Shown: positions 17,506 to 26,138 of the stretch, one piece after another
Numbering within the stretch: the stretch's first letter is position 1
Layout of the letters: each line of letters begins with the position of its first letter
The notes under the pieces: model-generated
The model's database searches: none
What the model was told of the DNA's origin: nothing
What the model saw: the letters and a program-made list of their open reading frames with translations, nothing else
Program-made: the position numbers and the translations under genes
Source: an uncultured Eubacteriales bacterium
GTDB lineage: Bacteria; Bacillota; Clostridia; Christensenellales; Aristaeellaceae
Direction: 5' to 3'
Length of the DNA: 64,000 nt
NCBI GenBank assembly: GCA_900542445.1
Contig: UQNN01000007.1
Span: 88,886-152,885 of the forward strand

Positions 17506-17985
17506 TTATTTTTGGGAGAGCGCCGCCAGAATCTGCTGCGCCGTGCCCTCCGGCACCATCGGCGAAATGTCCCCGCCGAAGGCCGCCACCTGCCGAACGA
17601 TGCTTGAGGATATACTCGCGCAGTCGTCGCTGGTGGTCATCAGCAGCGTTTCCACGCCGCCCAAGCGCTTATTCACCTGCGCCATCTGATATTCGCTTTC
17701 AAAGTCGCCCAGAGGCCGCAGGCCGCGGATGACCGCTTTGGCCCCGACTTCATGCGCGCAGTCGATGAGCAGGCCGCCATGCGCGATCACCCGCACGTTG
17801 TTCAGGCCGCGGCAGGCCGTCTTGAGCAGCTCCACCCGCATCGGCACGGGCAGAAAACCGTGCTTCTCCGGGTTGTGCATCACCGCGACGACCAGCTCCG
17901 GGCAGAGCGCCGCCGCGCGCCGGATGACGTCCATGTGGCCGCGCGTCACCGGGTCAAAACTGCCGGCATAGAGCAAAGTATCCAT
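17506..17985 (-). CDS. coaD: Phosphopantetheine adenylyltransferase
   Basis: 159 residues, the normal length. The nucleotidyltransferase signature is GSFDPVTRGHMDVI (an RGH variant of the T/HxGH motif), and ISSSIVRQV is the late adenylate-binding motif. It catalyses the penultimate step of coenzyme A synthesis, 4'-phosphopantetheine plus ATP to dephospho-CoA. Its start codon directly follows the rsmD stop with no gap, so the two are coupled; the rsmD-coaD pair is widely conserved in Firmicutes. Confidence 0.96.
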   Translation of the reverse strand: MDTLLYAGSFDPVTRGHMDVIRRAAALCPELVVAVMHNPEKHGFLPVPMRVELLKTACRGLNNVRVIAHGGLLIDCAHEVGAKAVIRGLRPLGDFESEYQMAQVNKRLGGVETLLMTTSDDCASISSSIVRQVAAFGGDISPMVPEGTAQQILAALSQK

Positions 17986-18558
17986 TTACGCGCCTCCTTC
18001 TTCCGCCTGCTGCGCGCGGCGAACGAAGGTGATCTCCGTGTCGCCGTAGTGGCGCAGATCAAAGGCTTCAAAGCGCGCATCCAGCATCGGCACGCGCCCC
18101 TTTCGGTGCTCCACAACGAGCAGAAACGCTTCCGCCAGCAGCCCCTTGTCATAGAGTGCCGCGCACATTTCGCCCGTATTCTCCATTTTATACGGCGGGT
18201 CGATGAAAACCAGATCAAACCGCGCGCCTTCCGCCGCGAGCGCATCCATCGCCGCATGATAATCCCTCGGGATCAGGCGGCATTTGTCACTAAGACGCGA
18301 AGTTTCCATGTTTTTGCGGATGGCCGCGCCCGCCGCCCTGTCCATATCCACCAGCACAGCGCTTCTTGCGCCCCGGCTGAGCGCCTCCAGCGACAGCGCA
18401 CCCGTGCCCGCAAACAGGTCGAGCACCCGCGCGTCCTCCACATCCCAGCGGATGATGTTGAACAGTGATTCGCGCACATAGTCCTGGGTCGGGCGCGTTT
18501 TGGCCCCCGCCGGGGCGACAATCGTGCGCCCGCGCGCATCTCCGCCGATGATTCTCAT
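17986..18558 (-). CDS. rsmD: 16S rRNA (guanine966-N2)-methyltransferase RsmD
   Basis: 190 residues. MRIIGGDARGR at the N-terminus, RPTQDYVRESLFNII, SAM motif VLDLFAGTGALSLEALSRGA and catalytic DPPY are all in the expected order. It methylates G966 of 16S rRNA on assembled 30S particles. The start at 18558 is fixed by GGAGG at 18567-18571. First gene of the rsmD-coaD-coiled coil-GT2-mazG run. Confidence 0.95.
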   Translation of the reverse strand: MRIIGGDARGRTIVAPAGAKTRPTQDYVRESLFNIIRWDVEDARVLDLFAGTGALSLEALSRGARSAVLVDMDRAAGAAIRKNMETSRLSDKCRLIPRDYHAAMDALAAEGARFDLVFIDPPYKMENTGEMCAALYDKGLLAEAFLLVVEHRKGRVPMLDARFEAFDLRHYGDTEITFVRRAQQAEEGGA

Positions 18559-18672
18559 TTGAAAAACCTCCAAAGCTCCTTGATCAGGCCGCCAGGCGGC
18601 CGGAGGGAGCAGCCGAATCCGTTATGCTCCGTTCATTATATCAGAAGCCCCCGCCAAATTCAACCCGGCGCA

Positions 18673-19506
18673 TCAGATGAGCTCCTTCTTCTTGTGCTCT
18701 TCCTGCCCCACGCGCTGGCCGTAATGCACGTCGCCGCCGCTGCCAAGCAGCTCATCCACCATGCTCTTCTTCTGCGCCTTGCGCACGGCGGCTTTTTTGG
18801 CGCGGCGCTGCATGCTCTGCCGCTTGGCGTAGACGGCGGGCGCGCGCAGGTAGCCGATCATGCACGCAATCGGATAGGTCATCACCATCAGCGGGGAAAG
18901 CCGGTCGATCATCTGCGCCATCGTCTGCGGGTCGGGGAACAGATTGATGTAAATCAGCACAGCCAGCCGCACGACCAGCCGAATCCCGTCGCGGAGGGTG
19001 AACGTCGCGCTCTGCGCATAGGCCGCCAGCGGCGCCATCACATCTTCGCGCGCGCCGTAAGTGCCCGTCAGCCACGCGGGCAGATCCTGCAAGGCGTAGG
19101 TGTACGGCTTGGCCGTCGCCGCCAGATACAGGCTCAGCGCCAGCGGAACGGCGAACACGACCAAACAGGCGCAGAGCGCCTTCATCGGCTGATAGCAGGC
19201 CGATTCCTCTTTGCGCGTCAACGGCCGCCCCAGCTTTTCAAGCCTGTCCGCCGCATGGCTCGCGTCCGCGTCGGCCACGCCGCGCGTCAACCCCTCGCTG
19301 TACATCATCAGCAGAATGCCGGAGAGAATCGCCAGCGATATGATATCCCGCAGAACGATCGAGCTAACGGCCTGCAAGGCGCTGAACATCAGCCCCATCA
19401 CCGCCACGGCGACGAGAATCACGGCCAATCTGCCCGCCATCGGCCAGACGCGCGCGCCCCAGTGCTTCGCCCGGCGGAGGGGCTTTTTCTTTTTTGCGTT
19501 GTTCAT
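18673..19506 (-). CDS. Integral membrane protein of the alr-fau operon, unknown function
   Basis: 277 residues with a strongly basic N-terminus (KKKKPLRRAK), about five hydrophobic helices (near 24-44, 50-68, 108-130, 175-195, 205-222) and a long lysine/arginine-rich cytoplasmic tail. No catalytic motif or recognised family. GGGAGG lies seven bases before the ATG, which overlaps the fau stop by four bases, so it is translated with fau and alr. It is followed by a 100-base gap containing a remnant GGAGGGAGC family B fragment. Function unknown. Confidence 0.75.
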   Translation of the reverse strand: MNNAKKKKPLRRAKHWGARVWPMAGRLAVILVAVAVMGLMFSALQAVSSIVLRDIISLAILSGILLMMYSEGLTRGVADADASHAADRLEKLGRPLTRKEESACYQPMKALCACLVVFAVPLALSLYLAATAKPYTYALQDLPAWLTGTYGAREDVMAPLAAYAQSATFTLRDGIRLVVRLAVLIYINLFPDPQTMAQMIDRLSPLMVMTYPIACMIGYLRAPAVYAKRQSMQRRAKKAAVRKAQKKSMVDELLGSGGDVHYGQRVGQEEHKKKELI

Positions 19507-20072
19507 GTCGTTTCCTCCCGTGTGACGATGGTGTGTTTCGGCGTGACGACGCCGTCCATGCGCGCGTCGTGGGTCTGCGTCGGCACGGCGTCCAGCAGCG
19601 CAAAATCGTGGCATACGCCAATGCGGACAGCCCGCGTCTGCGCAAGGTATCGATCGTAGTATCCGCCGCCCTGCCCCAGACGGTCGCCCTGCCTGTCAAA
19701 CGCCGTGCCTGGCACGAGAATCAGGTCCATGTCGTCCGGTTCAATCGGCGGACAGGTTTCGTCCGGCTCCCAAATGCCGTATGCGCCCCTGCGCAGGTCG
19801 GAAGGCCGCGCCACCCGATACGCGCGCATCACGCCTTCCCCCTCGCATCGGGGCAGAGCCAGCGTCTTTCCGGTTTCAAGCGCGTCGCGCAGCACCGCAT
19901 CCAGAGCCAATTCGCCCCGAACGGCCATATAAGCCATCACGACCCGCGCCTGTCGATACGCTTCAAGCGACAGAATCCGCGCGGCCGCGGCCTGTGCCGC
20001 GGCCTGCTGCGCCGCCTCGCTCAGTGCCCGCCGCGCCTGCCGCATCCGCGCGCGCAGTTCACCTTTGTTCAT
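19503..20072 (-). CDS. fau: 5-formyltetrahydrofolate cyclo-ligase
   Basis: 189 residues. The C-terminal motif GDRLGQGGGYYDRYL is the diagnostic phosphate/folate-binding loop, preceded by DLILVPGTAFDRQG. The N-terminal helix with RARMRQARRALS is typical. It converts 5-formyl-THF to 5,10-methenyl-THF using ATP. It overlaps alr upstream and the membrane-protein gene downstream by four bases each (ATGA), so the three form a tight translational unit. Confidence 0.93.
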   Translation of the reverse strand: MNKGELRARMRQARRALSEAAQQAAAQAAAARILSLEAYRQARVVMAYMAVRGELALDAVLRDALETGKTLALPRCEGEGVMRAYRVARPSDLRRGAYGIWEPDETCPPIEPDDMDLILVPGTAFDRQGDRLGQGGGYYDRYLAQTRAVRIGVCHDFALLDAVPTQTHDARMDGVVTPKHTIVTREETT

Positions 20073-21181
20073 GCGTTGATGTAGACGCGCGGCACGCGTC
20101 TGCTCGGCGAACAGAGCACTTCATAGCTGATGGTATCCAGCCATGCGGCCATCTCTTCCGCGTCGATCCGTTCATCCCCTTGACGGCCAAGCAGAACGAC
20201 CTCGTCGCCCGCCTGTGCGCCGGGAATATCCGTCACATCGACCATCATCTGATCCATGCACACGCGCCCCAGAATCGGCGCGCGTTTCCCGCGCACGAGC
20301 ACGCACCCCTTGCCGGAAATGCCGCGCCGATAGCCGTCCGCATAGCCGACGGGCACGGTCATCACGACGGTCGGCCGCTTCGCTTCAAACGTGCCGCCAT
20401 AGCTCACCCGGTCGCCGGGCGCAATCGTCTTGACGTAAATGCCGCGCGTCACCCAGCGCATCGCGGGCTGCAAATTCTTCGCTTCCGGCACGGGCGGATA
20501 GCCGTAGAGCGCCAGTCCGCCGCGCACCATGTCCGCGTGCAGCTGCGGATAGCGGAAGATGCTCGCCGTATTCGCGCCGTGGCAGACGATTCTGCCGGGA
20601 TGCACCGCTTTAATCGCCCGGCACAGCACGTCGAACTTGGCAATCTGCTTCAGCGTTCCGGTCGGATCGTCCTCGTCGGCGGTGGCCATGTGGGTGAAGC
20701 AGCCCGTCAATTCAATGCCGCTCAGGCTGTCGATGAGCCGCGTCAGCGCCTGCGCTTCTTCCTCGGTGCGCACGCCGATGCGGTTCATGCCCGTATCCAG
20801 CTTGAGATGCACCTGAGCGTTTTGGCCGAGTTTCCGTCCCGCCTGTGCCAGCGCGCGGATTCTGCTTTCGTCAAAGACCACCTGCGTCAAATTGTACTGC
20901 ACGACGGCCTCCGCCGCGCTTTCCTCAATGCCGCCGAGCACGAGAATCGGCGCGGCGATGCCCGCGTTTCTCAGCTCGATACCCTCTTCCGGAATGGCGA
21001 CGGCCAGCATGTCCGCACCCGCTTCCAGCGCCGCTTTTGCGACGGGCGCCGCTCCGTGGCCGTATGCGTCCGCCTTGACGACGGCCAAAAACTTCGCGCC
21101 GCCCGCAATATGGCTTTTCATCACGCCGACGTTATGGCGGATCGCCGCCAGATCGATTTCACAAACATTATATCTCTGCAT
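20069..21181 (-). CDS. alr: Alanine racemase
   Basis: 370 residues. The N-terminal barrel holds the PLP lysine in FLAVVKADAYGHGA, and the opposing catalytic tyrosine sits in GDRVSYGGTF; CMDQMMVDVTDIPGA and GDEVVLLGRQG are further family blocks. It makes D-alanine for peptidoglycan. The start at 21181 gives the canonical N-terminus (YNVCEIDLAAIRHNV); longer in-frame starts upstream have no ribosome site. It leads the operon with fau. Confidence 0.96.
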   Translation of the reverse strand: MQRYNVCEIDLAAIRHNVGVMKSHIAGGAKFLAVVKADAYGHGAAPVAKAALEAGADMLAVAIPEEGIELRNAGIAAPILVLGGIEESAAEAVVQYNLTQVVFDESRIRALAQAGRKLGQNAQVHLKLDTGMNRIGVRTEEEAQALTRLIDSLSGIELTGCFTHMATADEDDPTGTLKQIAKFDVLCRAIKAVHPGRIVCHGANTASIFRYPQLHADMVRGGLALYGYPPVPEAKNLQPAMRWVTRGIYVKTIAPGDRVSYGGTFEAKRPTVVMTVPVGYADGYRRGISGKGCVLVRGKRAPILGRVCMDQMMVDVTDIPGAQAGDEVVLLGRQGDERIDAEEMAAWLDTISYEVLCSPSRRVPRVYINA

Positions 21182-21311
21182 ATTTTTTTCCGGCTTTCTT
21201 TTTTGGATTGGGTTCATTATACCGCGAACGGCCCCAAAAGGAAAGACATGCCTTCTTTTTTCCGTCTTTCCCTCATAGCTATGACCGCGTTCAATCGAAG
21301 GGAGGGCTTTT

Positions 21312-22337
21312 ATGGACATCCTTTGCTGCGCGCTGGCACTGCTTGGCGGCGTCATCGGCGCGGGCTTTGCCTCCGGGCGGGAAATCGTGCGCTTTTTCGC
21401 CGCTCACGGCGCGATGGGCTTTATCGCCGTCGCCTTTGCGCTTGCCGCGCTGCTGGCGCTGTTCGCGCTTCTGCCCATCCGTCTGGCCGCCGAAGGGCAG
21501 ACCGGCCTTTCCGGCCTGTGCCGGGCGCGCTTCGGGGCGCGCGTCGGCGGGGTGTGCGGCGCACTGTTCTTTCTGCTCTCCGCCGTCACAGGCGGCGCGA
21601 TGCTCGCGGCCTGCGCGGAGCTTTCCGCGCTCGTCTGGCCGATCCGCCACGCCTATGCCCTCGGCTTCGCCGTCACGGCGGTGCTCGCCGCGCTGCTTTG
21701 CGCGTTTGAAACGCGCGGGCTGGCCGTCGTCGGCGGCGCGCTGTGCGGTCTTCTGCCCATTCTGCTCATCCGGCTGCTGCTTCTTCCGCCGGGCGAAGCC
21801 TGCTTTCTGCCGGAAGGGCCGCCGGACGCCGTTCTCCGCGCGGCGCTGGACGGCACGCTCTACGCCGCGCTGAACGCCGCCATGATGGCGGGCGCGCTGC
21901 CCATGCTGCTGACCCTGTCCGCGCGGCGGCGGCTGGCGTGCGCCGCGCTCGTCGTCCTGCTCTTCGGCGGCATGCTGACGCTGGGCATGCTCGTCTGTCA
22001 GCGCCAGATGCAGAGCGTGCTCATGCAGCCGCTCCCCTTCGTCTGGCTCAGCCGCGGCCTCGGCGCGGGCGGCTATCTGCTCGTCGCGCTGTGCCTGTAT
22101 GCGGCGGCGCTGTCCACCCTGTGCGCCATGCTCTGCGCAATGACGAATCTTCTGCCGCGCTTTCTGGCGCGCTATGCGCGGCTGACGATTTCCGCGCTGT
22201 TGTGCGCGGCGCTCGCGCTCATGGGGTTCGGGCGCATTGTGCAAAGCGGCTATCCGATTCTGGGCGCGCTGTGCGCGGCGCTGCTGGTGCTGCTCGTTCT
22301 GCCCTTCCATCAGGAGGCGAGCATGTCCGCCAGATAA
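21312..22337 (+). CDS. YkvI-like membrane protein
   Basis: 341 residues with about ten helices. The first helix carries GGVIGAGFASGREIVRFF, the hallmark of the YkvI family, whose fold is related to APC-type transporters. No substrate has been established for the family. GGGAGG lies just before the ATG, and the alr promoter region is shared divergently. Its last 28 bases overlap the 3' end of the M1-like gene on the other strand. The coding sequence is extremely G+C-rich, with long alanine/leucine runs. Confidence 0.85.
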   Translation: MDILCCALALLGGVIGAGFASGREIVRFFAAHGAMGFIAVAFALAALLALFALLPIRLAAEGQTGLSGLCRARFGARVGGVCGALFFLLSAVTGGAMLAACAELSALVWPIRHAYALGFAVTAVLAALLCAFETRGLAVVGGALCGLLPILLIRLLLLPPGEACFLPEGPPDAVLRAALDGTLYAALNAAMMAGALPMLLTLSARRRLACAALVVLLFGGMLTLGMLVCQRQMQSVLMQPLPFVWLSRGLGAGGYLLVALCLYAAALSTLCAMLCAMTNLLPRFLARYARLTISALLCAALALMGFGRIVQSGYPILGALCAALLVLLVLPFHQEASMSAR

Positions 22338-23722
22338 CCACTCCAGTCGCTTCCCGTTTCCCGCTCAAGCGCGCTTTCCAGCGCCTCAAGGCTGCCGATC
22401 CCGCCCGCATTTTCCGCGATATAGGTTTGCAGCGCGCGGATAAACGCTTCCTGCCCGACAGCCTGCTCGATGCCCATCAGATTCGCCGCGCCCGCGTCGC
22501 GCAGCACCTGCGTCATCTCTCCGTCGCCGCCGAAATGCTCCGTCGATGCGCCGATGACCACGCCATGCGGCCGCGTCAGCCGGGTCGCAATCTCGATTTC
22601 GTCATAGAATCGCTTTTCGTAGGCCGCGTCGCCTTCTCTCTGCCGATACGCCATCAGCTCCACGCAGGAGGCGAGCGTTTCGCTCAGCCACGGCGCGTTC
22701 CACGGATCGTTTTCCACCTGCACGCCGAAGATCTGCCGCGCGCAGAGCCGCGTCATCTGCGCCAGCAGCTCGTCGGCCTTCGCGTCTGCATCGACGGCGA
22801 CAAGCGCCGACCCCAGCGCGCCGTCCGCGCGCCCGGTTTGGGCCTGCACCACCGTCAGCGACGAAAACGGGTAACTGAATCCCAGCTTTTCGATGGCTTC
22901 CAGCGCGTCCGCCGCCGCTTCCCGCAGTCTCGACGCGGTGCGCGCGTTTTCCGCCAGCGCCGTGATCAGCACATCGCCCGCCCTCGTCTGCCGGATTTCG
23001 CCCTCCGCGCGCATGGCGAAAGCAATCTCCCGCGCGCCGGAAAGCTGCATCGCCAGCGTTTTCGTGCCGTCGCCGTTATCCTGCTCGTCGATCCACGCGC
23101 CGCCAAACGCCGCCAGCACCGTTTTCGGCACGGTCAGCGCCATTTGGATATCCACAGCCTGCCCATAACTCGTTTCAGCCAGCTCGTCGTATTCATCCGT
23201 GCGCCACGTGCCGTTTTCCCAAACAGCGGGCAGGGGCAGCGCGCCGATGAGCAGCGCGCTTTCATCCGTTCTGCCGATGACGCTTTCCCCGCGCGGCACG
23301 ATCAGCGCTGCCTGCCAGCTGATTTCCAGCGTTTCGCCCGCCCGCCACGGCGTTTGAATCCGCCAGACGGAGGGATCGCCGCTGTCCATGCCGACAGGCA
23401 CGCTTTCGCCGTTCACTGCCGCGCCGTAAAGCGTCACGCTCCCCTGCTGAATCGCATTCGGATACGCGCGCAGCACGATCTCCGAAAGATCCTCGCCCGT
23501 GCGGTTGGTCACCGTGAGACACATGCTGCCCTTCACCGTGCGCAGATCCCCGGTCGCCTCCACGCTGACGCTCATGAAATCCCGTTCGTCGCTCGGCGCA
23601 AGCGCCGGCTCGCTGACGAAGAGCGCCTTCTGCTCACGGCTGAGGGCGAACGCGCAAGCCGCCGCCAGCAGGATGATCACCGCCGTCAGCAGCAGCGCGT
23701 TTTTTCGTGTAAAGAGCTTCAT
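22310..23722 (-). CDS. M1-peptidase-like membrane-anchored protein lacking zinc ligands
   Basis: 470 residues. One N-terminal hydrophobic helix (about 9-27) acts as anchor or signal. A beta-rich N-domain follows (about 50-230), then an M1-like helical domain. The region corresponding to the M1 zinc site HExxHxWFG reads RLCARQIFG (near 325), and WLNEGFA reads WLSETLAS, so both histidines are gone while the glutamate and flanking tryptophans (PWNAPWL) persist. A GAMEN equivalent is absent. It is therefore probably a binding rather than hydrolytic protein. GGGAGG precedes the ATG at 23722. M1 kinship is inferred from pattern, not searched. Confidence 0.65.
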   Translation of the reverse strand: MKLFTRKNALLLTAVIILLAAACAFALSREQKALFVSEPALAPSDERDFMSVSVEATGDLRTVKGSMCLTVTNRTGEDLSEIVLRAYPNAIQQGSVTLYGAAVNGESVPVGMDSGDPSVWRIQTPWRAGETLEISWQAALIVPRGESVIGRTDESALLIGALPLPAVWENGTWRTDEYDELAETSYGQAVDIQMALTVPKTVLAAFGGAWIDEQDNGDGTKTLAMQLSGAREIAFAMRAEGEIRQTRAGDVLITALAENARTASRLREAAADALEAIEKLGFSYPFSSLTVVQAQTGRADGALGSALVAVDADAKADELLAQMTRLCARQIFGVQVENDPWNAPWLSETLASCVELMAYRQREGDAAYEKRFYDEIEIATRLTRPHGVVIGASTEHFGGDGEMTQVLRDAGAANLMGIEQAVGQEAFIRALQTYIAENAGGIGSLEALESALERETGSDWSGYLADMLAS

Positions 23723-23782
23723 AACCTGCCTCCCTGTGAACGCCAAAAGGCGGGCAGCAAGTTTGCCGTCCGCCTTCGTATG

Positions 23783-24199
23783 TTACGCCTTTTTGTCGAA
23801 TTTGGTGCCGCAGTTTTTGCAGGTGATGGTCACGCTGCCCACGCCGCGCGGCACGCGCAGACGCTGTTTGCACTTCGGGCAGGTGAAATAGCGATATTTC
23901 TTGCCGTTTTTCAGCCGATTGACCCATTCCGTGAAGCCGCGCCGCACGCCCTCGGTCTTGCTCAGGTACACCTCATTCTCGTGCGCCCGGCGGTACCTGT
24001 CCTTGCTGAACATGCGGAAAAACGCGCCAATCAGCAGCGCGTCGGAAATCACCATCGTCATCATCCTCGCGCCCGTGAACGAACCGACGATCGAGATGAC
24101 CAGCGCCGCGATCACCAGCGCCATGCTGAGCTGATCCGCACCATAGCGCCCGCTCATGAACCGCGCAAAAGACGCGCGTACTTTATCAAAGAAACCCAT
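23783..24199 (-). CDS. Membrane protein with C-terminal zinc ribbon
   Basis: 138 residues. Two adjacent hydrophobic helices (about 25-42 and 45-62) are followed by a basic linker and a zinc ribbon with CPKC at 107-110 and CKNC at 127-130, so the ribbon should face the cytoplasm. Ribbons of this kind bind nucleic acid or protein; no partner is known. Upstream are a good promoter and an 18-base perfect palindrome in the leader. It precedes the M1-like gene by 60 bases and may be co-transcribed with it. Confidence 0.75.
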   Translation of the reverse strand: MGFFDKVRASFARFMSGRYGADQLSMALVIAALVISIVGSFTGARMMTMVISDALLIGAFFRMFSKDRYRRAHENEVYLSKTEGVRRGFTEWVNRLKNGKKYRYFTCPKCKQRLRVPRGVGSVTITCKNCGTKFDKKA

Positions 24200-24238
24200 G
24201 TTTCAAAACCTCCTGCATCTGTTTTGGACCCGCAGCAC

Positions 24239-24256
24239 TTTGCACACGTGTGCAAA
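24239..24256. promoter_or_regulatory. 18-base perfect palindrome in the zinc-ribbon gene leader (candidate operator)
   Basis: TTTGCACAC-GTGTGCAAA lies 16 bases downstream of the predicted -10 box and about 40 bases upstream of the start codon. Its position suits a repressor site or a transcript hairpin. Confidence 0.5.
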
Positions 24257-24271
24257 ACCTCGATGATTTAC

Positions 24272-24300
24272 AGCATACGCCGACGCGGCGCACCTGTCAA
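24272..24300 (-). promoter_or_regulatory. Sigma-A promoter for the zinc-ribbon gene
   Basis: Minus strand TTGACA, a 17-base spacer and TATGCT, lying between the PHP-phosphatase stop and the zinc-ribbon start. Confidence 0.7.
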
Positions 24301-24321
24301 CATCTTTTGCACGCGGGTCAC

Positions 24322-25107
24322 TCACAGCTCCAGATGATCTTCGCGCAACGCCCCAAAGGGCTCAAGCTCCTTCATCGCCCGATCCCACTGGGCCGGGTTT
24401 CGGATTTCCTCCGGCTCGTGCGCGTCCAGCCCAATCAGCACACGCACGCCCTCCTGACGGACGATGTCAAAGAAATCCGCGTCGGGATAACTCTTTCTGT
24501 GCGTAATCGGCGAAAGAAAACGGTCGTGCAGGTTGTATTCCATCGGCATGTTCAGCGCCTTGCAGGCCTGACAAAGTTCCTTCGCAGCCGCGCGGCCGTC
24601 CGCGTCCAGCGGCCTACCATAGTCGCGCATGAATAAATCCGGATGGGCCAGATAGGCAAACATCCCTGTCTCCATGCCCTTCACCGCCGAATCCACATAG
24701 CGGCGAATCTGCTCCGCCGTGCGCGTGTGGCCGAAGTAGAAGCCGTGCTCGTCGTCATGGTCGTAATGATTGCCCAGAATCAGATAATCCAACCCGTTTT
24801 CCGCCTTCATATCCGCCAGCCAGCCCATGTAATCCGGAAAATACTCGCATTCAAACCCCGTCAGAATGCGGATTTGGCCGCGGTATTTTTCCGCCAGCGC
24901 GCGCACGCTCGCCAGATATTCCGGCATCTGACTGATGTGCATGCGCACCGTCGGATGCACGTATCCGTTTTTGTACGGCCATGGCACGTGATCCGAAAAG
25001 CCCAGCTCGTCAAATCCCCGCCCGATCGCCGCCAGCACATATTCCTCGTCCGTGCCTTCCGCATGCCCGCAGCGCGCCGTGTGCGTGTGATAATTCGCTT
25101 TCATCAT
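24322..25107 (-). CDS. PHP-domain phosphatase, histidinol-phosphatase (HisJ) type
   Basis: 261 residues. PHP metal motifs: ANYHTHTARCGHAEGT at the N-terminus, FSDHVPWP, GFECEYFPDY, LGNHYDHDD, YLAHPDLF, and the C-terminal GLDAHEPEEI. Members hydrolyse histidinol phosphate or other small phosphoesters using a trinuclear metal site. No other his gene is nearby, so the histidine role is not assured. Its ATG overlaps the ProB-like kinase stop by four bases. Confidence 0.87.
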   Translation of the reverse strand: MMKANYHTHTARCGHAEGTDEEYVLAAIGRGFDELGFSDHVPWPYKNGYVHPTVRMHISQMPEYLASVRALAEKYRGQIRILTGFECEYFPDYMGWLADMKAENGLDYLILGNHYDHDDEHGFYFGHTRTAEQIRRYVDSAVKGMETGMFAYLAHPDLFMRDYGRPLDADGRAAAKELCQACKALNMPMEYNLHDRFLSPITHRKSYPDADFFDIVRQEGVRVLIGLDAHEPEEIRNPAQWDRAMKELEPFGALREDHLEL

Positions 25108-25931
25108 GATTCCACCCCAATCCTCGTGCAGGGCACGCGGCCCTCCACCAAATCGCTGATCCGGTGACGGCCGTGACCGATAATCACCGTCGTGCCGCGC
25201 ATCGCCGGCTCGAGCGCATATTCCAGCTTCGCATACGCGCCGTTCGCGCCCGCGCGGGACGCGCCCATGCAGTGCGTCTGTAATTCGCGGATTTTGCGCT
25301 CCATCTCTTCCGGCGTCTTCGCCAGTACGTCGCGAATCAGCGTCTTCGGGTCTTTCGGATCGGCGTAAATGCCTTCCGTCGAGGTCATGATCAGCAGCGT
25401 TTTCGTCGTCACCAGCCCCGCAATCACCGCCGCCGTCTCGTCATTGTCCACGCACTCATGCACCTCGCGGTGCTCGCGGCGCAGGTTGGAGAGTTCCCAC
25501 TTGCGGTTTTCTTCGTCGGAAACGGGGTCGTTGTAGTTGACAATCGGAATCGCGCCCTGCTCCTTCGCGCGGAGGAAGAGCCTGCGGATGTGTTCGCGCT
25601 TCTCCGGGTCGTTGAAGTGCTGATGTTCCACCAGCACCTGACGCACGGAATATTCCTGCCGGATGAAGTGGCGGTATTGCTCCATCAGGATGCTCTGTCC
25701 CTGCGCCGCGTAGTCCGTTTTCGCATCCACGCTGTCGCACGTCAGCTCGTGCCCCGTGCGCTTGATGTAATCCAGACGGCCGATTTCCGCCGCGCCGCTC
25801 GTCACCCAGATCATGCCGGGCTTCAGCTCGCTGCCCAGCCGCGAAAAAATGTTGTAATCAATGTCGGCGTCTTCGCGGCGAATCAGCGCCATCGAGCCAA
25901 TCTTGCCGACCAAATCAAAATCGTACTGCAT
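25104..25931 (-). CDS. Amino acid kinase family protein, divergent glutamate-5-kinase-like
   Basis: 275 residues, about the size of the isolated ProB kinase domain. The TSGAAEIGR loop corresponds to SSGAI..G of ProB, NDPVSDEENR and ECVDNDETAAVIAG match the ND.D.LSA.VA region, and GASRAGANGAYAKLEYAL replaces the usual GTGGM.TK substrate loop. The amino-acid kinase fold is clear, but the phosphate acceptor may not be glutamate: no proA is adjacent and the C-terminal PUA domain is missing. AAGGAA precedes the ATG at 25931. It is coupled to the PHP phosphatase gene. Confidence 0.75.
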   Translation of the reverse strand: MQYDFDLVGKIGSMALIRREDADIDYNIFSRLGSELKPGMIWVTSGAAEIGRLDYIKRTGHELTCDSVDAKTDYAAQGQSILMEQYRHFIRQEYSVRQVLVEHQHFNDPEKREHIRRLFLRAKEQGAIPIVNYNDPVSDEENRKWELSNLRREHREVHECVDNDETAAVIAGLVTTKTLLIMTSTEGIYADPKDPKTLIRDVLAKTPEEMERKIRELQTHCMGASRAGANGAYAKLEYALEPAMRGTTVIIGHGRHRISDLVEGRVPCTRIGVES

Positions 25932-25966
25932 GTTCTTTCCTTCTTTTTGCAAAAACCTTTTAGGGT

Positions 25967-26138
25967 ACGTTTGGGACGCTGTCCCAAACCCTGCCGAGGG
26001 ACAACGTCCCTCAGACTCCCTTCTTCGCTTCGCGACAGTTGAAACCGACTTATCCAAGCGTTGCGCATGCGCAACGCCTACATGGGAGGTGCAGGAACCT
26101 CAGGTTCCTGCCGGGGTTTGGGGTGAAACCCCAACGTC
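25967..26138. repeat. Family A repeat, copy A4 (full)
   Basis: It starts at ACGTTTGGGAC..GTCCCAAAC, then GAGGGAC/GTCCCTC, a TTCGCTTCGCGA stretch, a GCGTTGCGCATGCGCAACGC stem, GCAGGAACCT/AGGTTCCTGC, GGGGTTT-GGGG..CCCC and a terminal ACGTC. ACGT occurs at both ends. It fills the gap between rlmH and the ProB-like gene; the last base pair touches the rlmH stop. Confidence 0.85.

Noticed and set aside
21743..24337. 864-residue plus-strand ORF
   Set aside because: Shadow of the YkvI-like, M1-like and zinc-ribbon genes; arginine/alanine/histidine-rich with no domain.
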